Source of the DNA: Cladorhizidae sp. MBARI D1340-BT2
Taxonomy: Eukaryota > Porifera > Demospongiae > Poecilosclerida > Cladorhizidae
Direction of reading: 5' to 3'
Assembly (NCBI GenBank): GCA_028752905.1
Contig: JAQNBH010000011.1
Span: 34,490,396-34,554,395 of the forward strand
DNA: 64,000 nucleotides
The notes beneath the pieces are model-generated. The model did no database searches. It was given only the letters and a program-made list of their open reading frames with translations, and was not told the DNA's origin. The position numbers and the translations under genes are program-made. This document shows positions 49,805 through 59,921 of this stretch, one piece after another (position 1 is the first letter of the stretch; each line of letters begins with the position of its first letter).

Positions 49805-49809
49805 TAATG

Positions 49810-50095
49810 GTAGCTAGCTATCCACCACGTGCCTGTACACACGCTTAACACGTGCAATATATAAATAAATAAATAAAATTAAATGAACAACAAATAAAAA
49901 TGTACATAAATAATAAACAAAATAAAATTTACAATAACAATAATAATAATAATAATAATGATAATAATAATATATTAATATTTTTTTTAAATAACAACAA
50001 CAACAAAAATAATAATAAATTTTTAATAACAAATAACAAATAATAATGATGATAATATTAATAATAATAATATAAAAAAATTATGTATTTATGGT
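49810..50095. repeat. AT-rich simple-sequence tract
   Basis: Runs of ATAA and AAT units (for example 49860-49880, 49925-49975 and 50040-50080) between the hAT end and the Penelope-like element. It probably combines the 3' tail of the Penelope-like element with expanded microsatellite. An apparent Tyr/Cys-rich minus-strand frame here is only this repeat. Confidence 0.7.
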
Positions 50096-50129
50096 GGTCA
50101 TGGCTTCAAGTTCAGGCTCTTCTGAGTAG

Positions 50130-50570
50130 CTACCAGACAAGACCATTCCACAGTCTCGATTGAACTAACCGCTCACACTTTGTTGCTAGGCCGATGTGCA
50201 ATGCCTCCTTCACTAGCAGTTCCTTCCGTCTTCTGGCCTGGTCCAAGATGGTGGCTTCCCCCCACAAAATAGGATGTCCATTATCCCATGCATACTCAGA
50301 CTTCTCTTTATTACACTTTCTACAGGCATCCTGATGTTCTTTCACTCTGGTCTCCAGTATTCTAATTGTTTCCCCTATGTAGTATTTCCCACAGTTACAA
50401 GGAATGCGGTACACAATACATGAATACATTTTAGCTGGTAAAACATCCTTCACTCTGCTCACTTGATTCATCAGAGTTCTCCCTGATCTGAAGATGACTT
50501 TGATGTTGAACTTCCTGAAGGCCCTCCTGATATCTTCACTCATCCCTGCTGAATAAGGAATCGCTATCAT
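50130..50570 (-). pseudogene. GIY-YIG endonuclease part of the Penelope-like ORF
   Basis: 146 codons. SCIVYRIPCNCGKYYIGET, then RVKEHQDACR, NGHPI and E in LLVKEALHI fit the GIY-YIG fold: the Y-x9-YIG core, Arg of the RxxEH segment, and a late Glu. This domain nicks DNA during target-primed insertion in the family. It overlaps the upstream frame at 50567, so it was probably one ORF split by a frame change. Confidence 0.85.
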
Positions 50571-51841
50571 AGGATACTTCTTTTTAGACCCCTCATTGCC
50601 TGTACGGGTAATTCATCTTCCTTTTTACGTTTAGATGTTTCTGCAGATGAAAGGTTGATGAAGGCTTTTGGATAATCATTCTCGATGAAGACCATATTCA
50701 AATGATGTTCTTCCTTCCAAAGTTCCTCCTTCTCAGTCACTACTCTTCTGACTCTATCATACAAGCTCTCCACCACTCCTCTTTTGAAGTGGATATGATG
50801 ATGTGATCTATAATCAAGGTACCAGTTGGTATGCATCAGTTTTCTGTAGGCGGTTGCAGTTAGACTTACATCTTTCTTCTTGTGTATGTGGCAGTCCAGA
50901 AATGGTAACGATCCAGCCACTTCAAGCTCCATGGTAAATTTTATGATGGCCTGATGTTGTTCAGATGGTCAACTCCTGCTCACTTCCCTTCTTCAAAATG
51001 TAGAAGGTATCATCCATGTATATCTTCCAAACCCTTGGCTTCAGTGGGGCAGTTGTGAGTACCAATTCCCTGAAGAATTCCATATAACGGATGGCTGCCA
51101 CTGCAGATACTGAAGAGTCCATTGCTGCACCCTCTTTCTGCTCATAGTATTTTTCTTGACAACTGAAGTAGGTGGATTTCATGCACAACTCCAACAGTTC
51201 AGAAATCCTGGTGTAGTCCTCTCACTCAAGCTCTCCTCTTTCATCAACATTTCAATAATTACTTCCACAGCCTCATCTATGGGAACATTGGTAAAAAGAG
51301 AAGACACATCAAAACTGACAAGACACCCATCCTTTGCCAAACATTCATCTTGAATACACTTGATAAATTACCCAGAATCCTTGACATATGTACTTGTATT
51401 TCCAGCTAGAGGTGATACCAAATATGCTATGAACTTGGAAATATTATACGATGGTGACGTATACAAGATACAATAGGCCTAAGTGGAATCTCAGGTTTAT
51501 GTATCTTAGGGAGCCGATAAATCAGTGGTGGTCTACTTCCAGTGGCCCCAATTCTATTCTATAATGCAGTTGCTATTTCTCTCATCTTCTACATATTCTT
51601 TAACATATGATTCATCTTGCTTTCCTGTGCCTTAGTAGGATCCTTCTTCAGTATTCCATATGTTTAGGTTTCCTGAAATGTACCTTTCCTTTGTCATCAG
51701 AACTGTTGTCTTCCCTTTGTCTGCTCGTAAGATACGAGCTCTTCCATCTTCCTCAGTTCTCCAAGGGCCTTTCTCTTTTCCTTTATCAGGTTGTCCTTCG
51801 GTTTTCTTGCTCTTCTCAAAATTCCACAAATTCTTCCTCAA
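50567..51841 (-). pseudogene. Reverse transcriptase part of the Penelope-like ORF
   Basis: Three frames (51841-51632, 51194-50961, 50932-50567) plus unframed conserved text between them. The palm motif reads YMDDTF. Stops and frame changes near 51632, 51195 and 50945 break it. Upstream YISGNLNIWN probably belongs to the N-terminal part. Confidence 0.82.
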
Positions 51842-52000
51842 AGCCTTGTTATTCTCCAGCTTACTGGCTATCTTTTCCCCACTGCAGCTAAGGCATCCAT
51901 CAGAAGTAGACTCTTTGGAGCAGGGACAAAGTTACGACCCAAAGCAAGCACTTCTTCCTGAGCTGGAAATGGTTATTTTCTGTCAGATTTACAAAAGTGT

Positions 52001-52070
52001 CTCCAGCTTCTTTTGATGTTTCTGCTTGGATTTGCTGTGATCCAAGCAGAAACATCAAAAGAAGCTGGAG
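52001..52070. repeat. Perfect 30-bp inverted repeat at the head-to-head junction
   Basis: Arms 52001-52030 and 52041-52070 are exact reverse complements around a 10-base loop. With interruptions the symmetry continues outward to about 51925 and 52204. The right arm holds about 57 bases (52081-52137) absent from the left. Confidence 0.95.
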
Positions 52071-52204
52071 ATACTTTTGAGAGAAAGAGATCGAGAGAAC
52101 TGAAGTTTCAACCCCAAGACTTGAACAGATGGGTCGTAAATCTGACAGAAAAGAATCTTTTTCCAGCTCAGGAAGAAGTGCTTGCTTGGGGTCTTAACTT
52201 TTGA
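52013..52204 (+). pseudogene. Inverted 5' fragment of the Penelope-like ORF
   Basis: 63 codons on the + strand containing VVNLTEKNLFPAQEEVLAWG, which resembles the N-terminal 'VINLS..LT.AE..vLskGLnF' motif of Penelope-like proteins. It ends at 52204 with a stop. It is longer than the corresponding part of the main copy, so it may preserve sequence that the main copy has lost. Confidence 0.7.
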
Positions 52205-53440
52205 TTATTGAAAGACTGCTTCAGCCATGTGGGAATTGCCTTGATTAGAACATCTGCATTCAAAGGGTAAACAATAAAATGCAGAGGTGTATTTAATTTC
52301 CTATAAGCCACTAAGTCTAAATGTCAGTCTAGTATATGACCATTGCCAAAGACAGCAGAGAGTATTGTACAAGGATGACACATTGTTAAGTCTGTCTGTC
52401 CATACCAAAGCAAATAATACTCACTCTTAACCAGAAAGAGACATAGTTAGATTAACTATTTCATAGTCATAAGTCTCTACAAGTGCAGACTTAGACTTCA
52501 TTCACATATAAAAAGAGCTGTTACAAGGTGAGCAACAGATTTTTTTCTGTCCAGAATGATTTATTGAAAGAAATTGTCAGAAAACACATTTCCCAATTGA
52601 AAGAGTGAGAGCACAAAACGATCAAAAACGACTATAATCAAAATTGCAGACATTGAACATTTCTTCTTGGCCTGACTGCCGATTCTGTAAGGTCTTTTGC
52701 GAAAAAACCTCTCTCTTATCTGGAACCACAGTGAATCCGTTTACTATGGAGATCCTGGGTGGATTGCATTCTATAAGTTTTGTTGTAGATATAGAGGAGT
52801 GTAACAATATTTAGCTTACTACTTTAAAGGGATAGGTTAATTTTGGATATGAAAATGATTCGCAAATATTTCCCCCCTCATATGTTATTACTAGTTCACG
52901 ATATAGAATCAAACTTTAGAGATGTTTAAAAAACACAAGACTTTCTCTAACAGTTTAAATATTAAATTATGAAATAAAATACTCTGCATTAGCTACATAT
53001 TTTGGGTGAGTAAGTTTATGGTAACAATTAGTAATTTATTGTTAGCTTAACAGACCCTGATCTCAGCATCAACTTTTTTTGCCTAGAATATTCCATAACC
53101 GTATAAGAAGAAATATTTGAATATTAATTGAATGCAGTGTTAAAAGAATTTTCTCAGAAAAATAGCGCTATGGAGAATAGTAGGAGATTGTTCATGCTTG
53201 ACTTTCATCACTGTCAAGTTTTATTGCATTATTTTATTGATTTCATGGCTAAAAATACATTTTTTCTATGCCATACTCGAGTGAGGGTAACAAGAACTTG
53301 CAGATTCATATTATTATTTGGTTATTGTCATTTTCCAGGATCCATTTATTAACTCAGTCATTCCCAACATTTATACTTTAAAAACGTAATAAGACAGTCA
53401 TTTGTTGTTCTTTAATGTTTCTAAAGTGTTTCTCCACGTC
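52205..53440. other. Intergenic, nothing recognised
   Basis: AT-rich sequence with short open frames (for example 52622-52807 minus and 53128-53352 plus) that show no domain, no codon pattern and no splice context I can support. Confidence 0.5.
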
Positions 53441-53444
53441 TTAA

Positions 53445-53908
53445 GGGGGGACGATGCTAAATTGAATTTTTAAAACCTGTGGTTATAACTTTAGAGCTCC
53501 GTCGATTCTGCAAACTTCACGATATGAACGCCCTCAATTTTGCACCCACGTGTCTGACCAGTAATACATTTTTAACGCCTATTCAAATGAGTTATTGTGT
53601 GTGCTAGAGCTTCCTCTAGCCACTCGTACCATTTTCAATTTTTTTGAACTACTTTGCAACTCGGAGTGGTTTCTGTGGAGGTTGCGGCGATTCAGATTTT
53701 TGAGGTCCCTCCGCTTTATGGTCTAGTAACTTGCCTATAGTTATACCTAATAAAACATTTTTAGTATCAAAAGAGTGCCACAGAGAGACCTATCTTTTGA
53801 ACTGTATATCAAGTCCATACCATCATGAAGTTTGCAGAATCGACGGAGCTCTAAAGTTGTAACCACAGGTAAAATTTTTTTTTATATTAAATTTAGCATC
53901 GTCCCCCC
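53445..53908. mobile_element. TTAA-flanked MITE with long subterminal inverted repeats
   Basis: TTAA at 53441-53444 and 53909-53912 flank ends reading GGGGGGACGATGCTAAATT and its complement. A second inverted pair follows inside: CTTTAGAGCTCCGTCGATTC near 53489 and its complement near 53835, so about 75 bases at each end are symmetrical. The interior has no ORF. TTAA flanks suggest mobilisation by a piggyBac-type transposase. Confidence 0.85.
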
Positions 53909-53912
53909 TTAA

Positions 53913-55015
53913 ACCTGTAACAATATATAAGGGGGAAAATAGTTGCTTCAATGTTCATATGCAACAACCTGATTCTTATATATACCAAACTGCAGCTTAT
54001 TGTAATTGTGTTCTAACAGTATAAGATTATACCTGGATAGCCCTGAGGCTGACTGACTACAGAGCTTCAGAGGAATATTTAGTACCCCAGGATAGTTGGG
54101 AATATCCCATGAAATCATAGGTAATGGAACACGTATTATTATCCTGGGATACAAATTGTTCTAGGTCTCAGATCAGTCCCGCTTCACAGACATACCAGGA
54201 TCATGCCCAAAGTATAATATCCCAATTTCATGATCCATGTGGTGTATTAGTATTCTTGCTAAGGGATAAGCAGTGCTGCGATCATGACAATCTATACAGT
54301 ACATGCCTTTTGGGCAATAGTTTGGCCTAACTGGTGAAATCTAGATCTTAGTTAAACATCTAGCAGAGAAGGAGCTATGCAGCACTTCGAGTACACAGGA
54401 GAACTATATACTCAATCTGCCATGCTCCCTCCATGTTACTTGCTTGTACTGCTTGCTCAGTTGTTCATTTGTTTTGTGTGGCAAAGCATCACTTGGCAAT
54501 AGTGAATAAATCCTGTAAGTATAGGATATTTTAGCCAACCCAGTTGTTATAAACTGCATAATTGCATAATTGTTGGGAGTCATTGTTGCAGGAGAAAAAA
54601 AATTAAAAACCAAACAAACAACAACAACTTGCATTTCAATTTTAATCCATGAAGAAATCTCGCTATATGGTCAGTTTATATAAGATATTTCAAGATGATT
54701 CCATCAGCCAGAAAGTACAACTGGATGACCTCAGTCTCAGTCTCAGTGTGCTTCTCATTTTCTATTTACAGGTGGCTGCTAAACTGAATACTTGTCACTT
54801 TGTTTTGATGCTTTTTAAAGCTGGAGTGGTTCAGAGATATTTTTATCATCTGCCATAATTTATCCTAAACAGTAGAACACAGACTTGGTGTTGTATATAA
54901 TATGAGCTAGAGACAATTGCACAGCTTCAGCTATATTCAGACTGAAAAGTATCACCAAATTAATTTATATATAGGTAGATAAAAATAATAATGTTTAAAT
55001 TTTCTCTATATTTAG
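53913..55015. other. Intergenic, nothing recognised
   Basis: No domain, splice-flanked exon or mobile element recognised. Short frames (54124-54330 plus, 54404-54634 minus, 54649-54858 plus) look accidental. A transmembrane exon that would belong to the kinase fragment at 55016 was looked for and not found. Confidence 0.45.
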
Positions 55016-55129
55016 ATGAGGAAGTAGAATTAAAGTCACATAGAGTGCAAAGTTCATTTAAGCTGAACATTTCAAGGCATCTTATGATTAATTCCTGCAA
55101 CTTGAAGATAAATGAAACTGTGGGACAAG
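55016..55129 (+). pseudogene. Tyrosine kinase fragment: juxtamembrane and start of N-lobe
   Basis: A phase 1-1 exon-like segment between TTTAG and GTAGGT. It reads EEVELKSHRVQSS and ends LKINETVGQG, the first half of the glycine-rich ATP-binding loop (GxG..G) of protein kinases. The exon that should carry FG.V and the catalytic lysine was not found in the next 1.8 kb. Same strand as the receptor gene. Confidence 0.55.
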
Positions 55130-56920
55130 GTAGGTTCCGTCTCTGTATAAGTATTAAAATGGTCAACCTTACTAATATACAGGTTCTCAATAAATTCTCA
55201 GTTGACAGTAGATATACAAAGACTTCCTTGAAAATTATTCAATCGACATATATGGCCTAGATACTTTAGCATTCTTCAGTATTCTTTATGACAGCTAGAG
55301 ATCTACCTAAAACATCTAGTAAGTAAATTATCCGGAAAATAGTTTTATCCTTCTGGTTGTTTCATGAACAACTAAATTGTTAGGTGACTTGCCAGCATGT
55401 GGGGTTCATAGTGTAGCAACCAATCTATACAAAATGTATTTGTCTATGCAAGTCCTATCTGCAGTTCAAGCTCTCTTAAAGGACCACCTAGAAGCAGACA
55501 ACCTCTGAAAAATGGACAAAATAAGCACCAATTGATTTTAACATGCATCAAATCATTTACAAACCTCAAAGAAGGGGACAATATCTGTGTTTCGGACACT
55601 GGACACTACTTGAAATTCCATACAAACAATATAGCAATTCAGAATTACCTCCATCACAGCGGGCAATCCAAAACCATGCCCATATCATAACATATTAACC
55701 ACACCCATAATTTAATGAATACAATGTCGTAATAATGCTTTTAGTAGCTAATAGTTATAGAGCTTCAGCAGAAACTAAGGAGTTCACTAGTTCTGACATA
55801 ATTATTATCTATAATAAGGATTTGCTCCATAAATACGGTATTTACACGAAACCTCCAGTCCATATCCAGCTATATTGATTATCTTAGACATTTCCAAAAG
55901 GCCTGATTATTTCATACCTAAAAAATTTGCACTGTACCAAATTATAGGAACATGACCTATGATAGCAACTTCTTTACAAAACACTCGACATCTCTGCTCT
56001 TGATTCACTACTGATTCACCTATGGTGATTTGTGTTCAACTGGAATATCCAGACATGAATATAGGGTGTGGTACCGTCAATTTCCATAACTTGCTGTTCT
56101 GCACTTTCACAGTTCACAATTGTCTGTCTATCATCAAGATTTGCTATATACCAGATTAAAGTTGTGCAACGTGTACACACGAATCCAAAATGTGACTTGC
56201 CAATTAATAGCCTACCTTATAGTGCTACAGCATGGCTTCACTTATTGCTGGTACTACTAAGAAGGGAATTCACATGTCATAGAAGAAAAAGGTAGAACAT
56301 AGTCAGAAGAACTCAGAAATAAGTTTCAGAGCATTGGGAGAATTTTATAAGTGTGGAAAGACAAAAGTTGGTCTGATATTAAAGTGCAAGGAGACTTTGT
56401 TGTTGATGTATGACCTCAGGCAGTGAATCCAAATGAGAGTAACCCCATCCATTAGAGTTAGTGAAATAAGCAAAGTACTGTATGAGTGGTTTGTCATTGC
56501 ATGCTCTAACATGGGGACAATAGCTGACAGAAAAATCTTAACAAATAGCCAAATGACTTGGAAAGTCAGGCTTGTAGGGTTTTAGGGAGTGGGTAGAAAA
56601 GAGGAAGATGACAATGACAACACTTGAAAGTGCGTGGTAAAAATCAGGTGATGTGCAGGCAGAGACACAGTGGATTCTTGGAAGTAGAGGCTTCCCAAAA
56701 TTGGCTATTGCTATTTCAAAGGAATACATGGTGACGTAAATGATACAGGGGCATAGGAGTTGTATTGTCAGTGTTGCAACACAAAACAGAATGTGTTCTT
56801 AATAAAATCGTGGTTATGTTACTGCATCTAACTAGGTCTGATCCGAAACAGTTTGTTTCTGAGTAGTTAATGAATACTATCTTGACTTGTTGTTATCTCT
56901 TCAATGGTTCATATTCTAAG
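55130..56920. other. Gap between kinase fragments
   Basis: By eye I find neither a VAVK-type lysine exon nor an HRD catalytic-loop exon here. The sequence is AT-rich with no mobile element recognised. This absence is the main reason for calling the kinase a pseudogene. Confidence 0.45.
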
Positions 56921-57085
56921 GTTGACTTCCATCTTGTGGTTAAAGTCTCTGATTTTGGTCTTTCTGAATCGATCAACCCATCCAAGGACTACTTCAGACA
57001 GCTGAAAAAGGGTGTAAAGCTACCTTTTAAGTGGATGGCTCCAGAAAGTTTAGGAGATGGAATATTCTCCGAGAAAACTGATGTG
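56921..57085 (+). pseudogene. Tyrosine kinase fragment: DFG to APE activation segment
   Basis: 55 codons between a TTCTAAG acceptor and a GTACGT donor: VDFHLVVKVSDFGLSES, KDYFRQ, LPFKWMAPESL, FSEKTDV. DFG binds the metal, the Tyr in KDYFRQ is the likely activation-loop site, and KWMAPES is the P+1 loop typical of receptor tyrosine kinases. The following WSFG exon expected in a working gene is not seen downstream. The segment itself is undamaged, so it may be a recent loss or an assembly gap. Confidence 0.75.
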
Positions 57086-57865
57086 GTACGTCTGTAAAAG
57101 ATAATAATTAAAATTTATTCCTACATCTGAGGTACTTGCACTAGGGGCAATGCACTTATGCTATTATCAAACAGACATAATAATTGCATTGGGCTGTGAT
57201 ATATTATATTTATGTGATAATAATAGTGGTCCTATGGTGTGACATGCTGGGAGTTATTCAGCGCTGGAAAGAGCCCCTATGCTGGAATCGATGCAAGAGA
57301 TCTCTGTCCTATGCTGGAGGATGGATATAGAATGGATAAACCTAATAACGCAGCATGCTCTGAAAAGATGTGAGCAAGTAAATTTTGTATCATAAGTAGC
57401 ATAATTAATTGAAACTACAAGGTGATCTTTTGCCCACATGTGCTAATGTATTGCACAGTATCAATTGCCGTGTTGAAGACTGAGATTTAATTAAAAACAA
57501 ATAATCCTTTCAAGATTTCCATCTCTCAACTTGTTGTCAATATAGAGGTGTGGCACTCTCACTCAATTTTTTCCAATGAAATTATAGATGGTACTCTACT
57601 CAACATCTTACGAGGCATTTTGACACTTGATAACACTTGTTACTTAAAAAGTCACATTTTTGTAAATGGTTATAGAGCTTTGTAACTATTGGTATAGCAG
57701 CGAAAAAAAGTGTTACAATGTTTGAAATGCTCTGATTTGACACTAATAAGCATGTGCTTATCACATTGATAAGTTAATCATGTTATTATTTTGGTCGAGG
57801 AAAGCACAAAGCATAAGGAACACAAAAGGAATAAAATTACCAGCATAGAGTGTATACAACAACAG
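57086..57865. other. Intergenic, nothing recognised
   Basis: AT-rich, no exon or element recognised. Confidence 0.5.
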
Positions 57866-57931
57866 TTATGGCGATTTAAGTGGATGGCTCCAGAAAGTAT
57901 TCTAAATGGCGATTTAGAATACTTTGTGGTG
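57866..57931 (+). pseudogene. Second tyrosine kinase scrap (P+1 loop)
   Basis: LWRFKWMAPESILNGDLEYF repeats the activation-segment end of the fragment 0.8 kb upstream, with identical KWMAPES codon text over most of its length (AAGTGGATGGCTCCAGAAAG). It has no DFG part and no donor, and runs into a poly(C) tract (about 57947-57965). It indicates a tandem kinase copy decayed to a short remnant. Confidence 0.65.
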
Positions 57932-59678
57932 GTGCTGACGTACAGTCCCCCCCCCCCCCCCCCCCGTCCCCAGCGGGACTAGAGGTCATTTTTCTTTATT
58001 TTTATGATTATTAATTTTTTAGTTCAAACTGTAGTTGCCAACTTAAGTTTTATAGGCATTGGATGCTTCATTTCAAAGTTATGGTGGATCTACTTCATCA
58101 TACTTTTCTTAGACATGTACAAACGTTCAGCTAGGAAAATTCCACATATACACCTCGTAATAATTATAACAACTTTCATCATATTTTTCTTTGTTACATG
58201 TAGATCTAGGAACAGAAAAACTCAAGAAAGTCATGGAAGTAATAAAAAAAAGGATCAAGAAATTGATAAAACTCACATTTTTTAAAGTTATTTCACTACT
58301 AACTCAAATATTTCGTTTTCCAAACTTGGACTGCTTATTCCCACAATTCATGGAAATATTTCTTGTTCCGAGCATAACTTTAAAAATGTTTGCTAATTTT
58401 TTGGTATGTGTATGTTATGTGAGAGTACTCTGTGATTTCCACGAATCAGATTTTGTTTACTGCAAGCATTGCCAAGAGATGGTGGTTAGAAGAGGTGACC
58501 TTTAGTTTTTCCCAGTTTTTCAGACCCTGTAGTGTGAAAATAATCAACATGACAACATATGGTAACTTTGGTCCATGGAAATAACTGAGACAATCCTTAG
58601 CAAGCCACACACAAATTATGCGTACTTGACTTCAATTCATTAGGCAGCTAGGTCTGCCACAAATATCTTGGAGTCACCTCGATATTTCTGCATGTATCTT
58701 CTGAAACATTTAACATATCATAAAAATACACACAGAATAACAAAGACTTTGGTACCATAATTACCTGCATAGAGGTAATAAAAAAAAAGTTATGGCTATC
58801 AGAAATAGGTAAAAGTGTTTTGCGTTTTTGACGTATAGTCCCCCCCCTTAACTGAACACCTAGATGCCAATAATCTTGGACCGATATATGAAGTTACTAG
58901 GGCTGTATTAGCTGGAAACCATGTATGCCTTAGCATTCAGTAAAGAAGGACACCAAGTTTTTATTTCAATTTGGTTTATTCAGGAACAACTTAAAATGTA
59001 AATGTAAATATAATGAGCTGCAATTTGGTATGTGCATTGAAATAACCATACAAATGGCAAATTTTTTTTCTACAAAGTACAATGTATCCAATTCAGAATA
59101 AAATCTTTCTCACAGACATATGAGTTTAGGGTGATCCATCGTAAATGTTAGTGCCTGTGCAGCATTTCAAAGCAGAATGACTTGCACAAACAGCAGGGCC
59201 TGTAAGGTTTTGTCCAGTTAGCATTAATGATCTTCAACAATTTTTTGGGCCGGCTTACAACCTTCAAATGGTTCATTCCTGGATGTACTTATTTCCAACT
59301 TAGCAAGCATCCATGCATCGGTTAAGTGCTCACTGGGCACTTAGCAAGTAAATTTCAGCAAATCTGTAGTACTTTTGATATGGTGGAACATAACTTATCC
59401 AAGCAGCTTAGAATCCAATGATCCCTATAACTGTGGAACACTTAAACCTAGCACCCTTACTTACACATGTTGTACATACCTTATTACCTCAAATAGATTG
59501 CGTATGGTCTATTAATTTGGACCACCAAGAAGCTGAATGGGGTGTGAACTGATATTTTATTGAGCATTGGCACCAGCTTAGGCATGCACATCCTCAAGGA
59601 TGAATTTGTTCTCAATGGAACTGATGCAAAGTCAGGGTCTTTGACCTGAGGGTGCACCCTCAGTCACAATAGACACGA
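57932..59678. other. Intergenic with unassigned hydrophobic frame
   Basis: An open frame at 58004-58285 (+) contains two hydrophobic stretches (LSFIGIGCFISKLWWIYF and VIIITTFIIFFFVT) followed by basic residues. It has no known domain and I do not call it a gene. GTCCCCCCCTTAA at 58839-58851 resembles the right end of a TTAA-type MITE, but no left end was found. At 59163-59237 the minus strand can be read as a Cys-rich scrap (PCCLCKSFCFEMLH), perhaps a piggyBac tail. Confidence 0.3.
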
Positions 59679-59921
59679 CTATTGAGCAGAGCAGCTTATT
59701 AGCAGATGTTGGAGCAAAACAATTTGAAGAACAAAGATACCCGAGCTATTAGTAGTAACAAGACTAAGCAGTTGGAACAGTTGTTCATCCTCTATAACAG
59801 CTTCATCCAGTTGTAGGTCCTCAAATTCGCCCTCGCTGATGCTGGCAAAGGGATCATCTCCACTGTTGTTGAGGGCAATGGTCTCTGTGGTGATATCCTC
59901 TATTGTTCCTTGCAGGTGCTG
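59679..59921 (-). CDS. Unassigned minus-strand open frame, possible exon
   Basis: 80 codons open from a TAG at 59922-59924 to the stop at 59679. It has no ATG at its start, so it would have to be an internal or last exon (ATCATAG could serve as acceptor). The text is acidic and unlike the surrounding AT-rich filler (ITTETIALNNSGDD, ASISEGEFEDLQLDE). No family recognised. A piggyBac N-terminus is one possibility given the Cys-rich scrap about 500 bases downstream on the same strand. Confidence 0.3.
   Translation of the reverse strand, partial: QHLQGTIEDITTETIALNNSGDDPFASISEGEFEDLQLDEAVIEDEQLFQLLSLVTTNSSGIFVLQIVLLQHLLISCSAQ

Larger units (their letters stand above)
50100..52204 (-). mobile_element. 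Penelope-like retroelement with GIY-YIG domain and inverted 5' fragment
   Basis: The minus strand carries, in order, an N-terminal segment (ILRADKGKTTVLM, near 51735), reverse transcriptase blocks (VSFDVSSLFTNVPIDEA near 51320, GAAMDSSVSAV and YMDDTF near 51130-51000), a connector (PFLDCHIHKKKD near 50900) and a GIY-YIG endonuclease (YRIPCNCGKYYIGET near 50415-50370). This is the signature order of Penelope-like elements. 52041-52204 is a second copy of the 5' end in opposite orientation, forming a long palindrome with 51925-52030. Confidence 0.88.

Noticed and set aside
49814..50032. Tyr/Cys-rich minus-strand ORF
   Set aside because: It is translated ATAA/AAT simple repeat.
41953..57085. 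One continuous SRCR-Calx-beta-tyrosine kinase receptor gene
   Set aside because: The exon after the helix reads to a stop at 46494. The lysine and HRD exons of the kinase are not found, and two complete mobile elements lie between. It is kept only as a hypothesis.
58004..58285. Two-helix membrane protein
   Set aside because: The hydrophobic stretches are what T-rich sequence encodes by chance. There is no start context, no partner exons and no family.
57937..58851. Transposon bounded by ACGTACAGTCCCCC (57937) and ACGTATAGTCCCCC (58831)
   Set aside because: The two ends point in the same direction, so they are not inverted repeats of one element.
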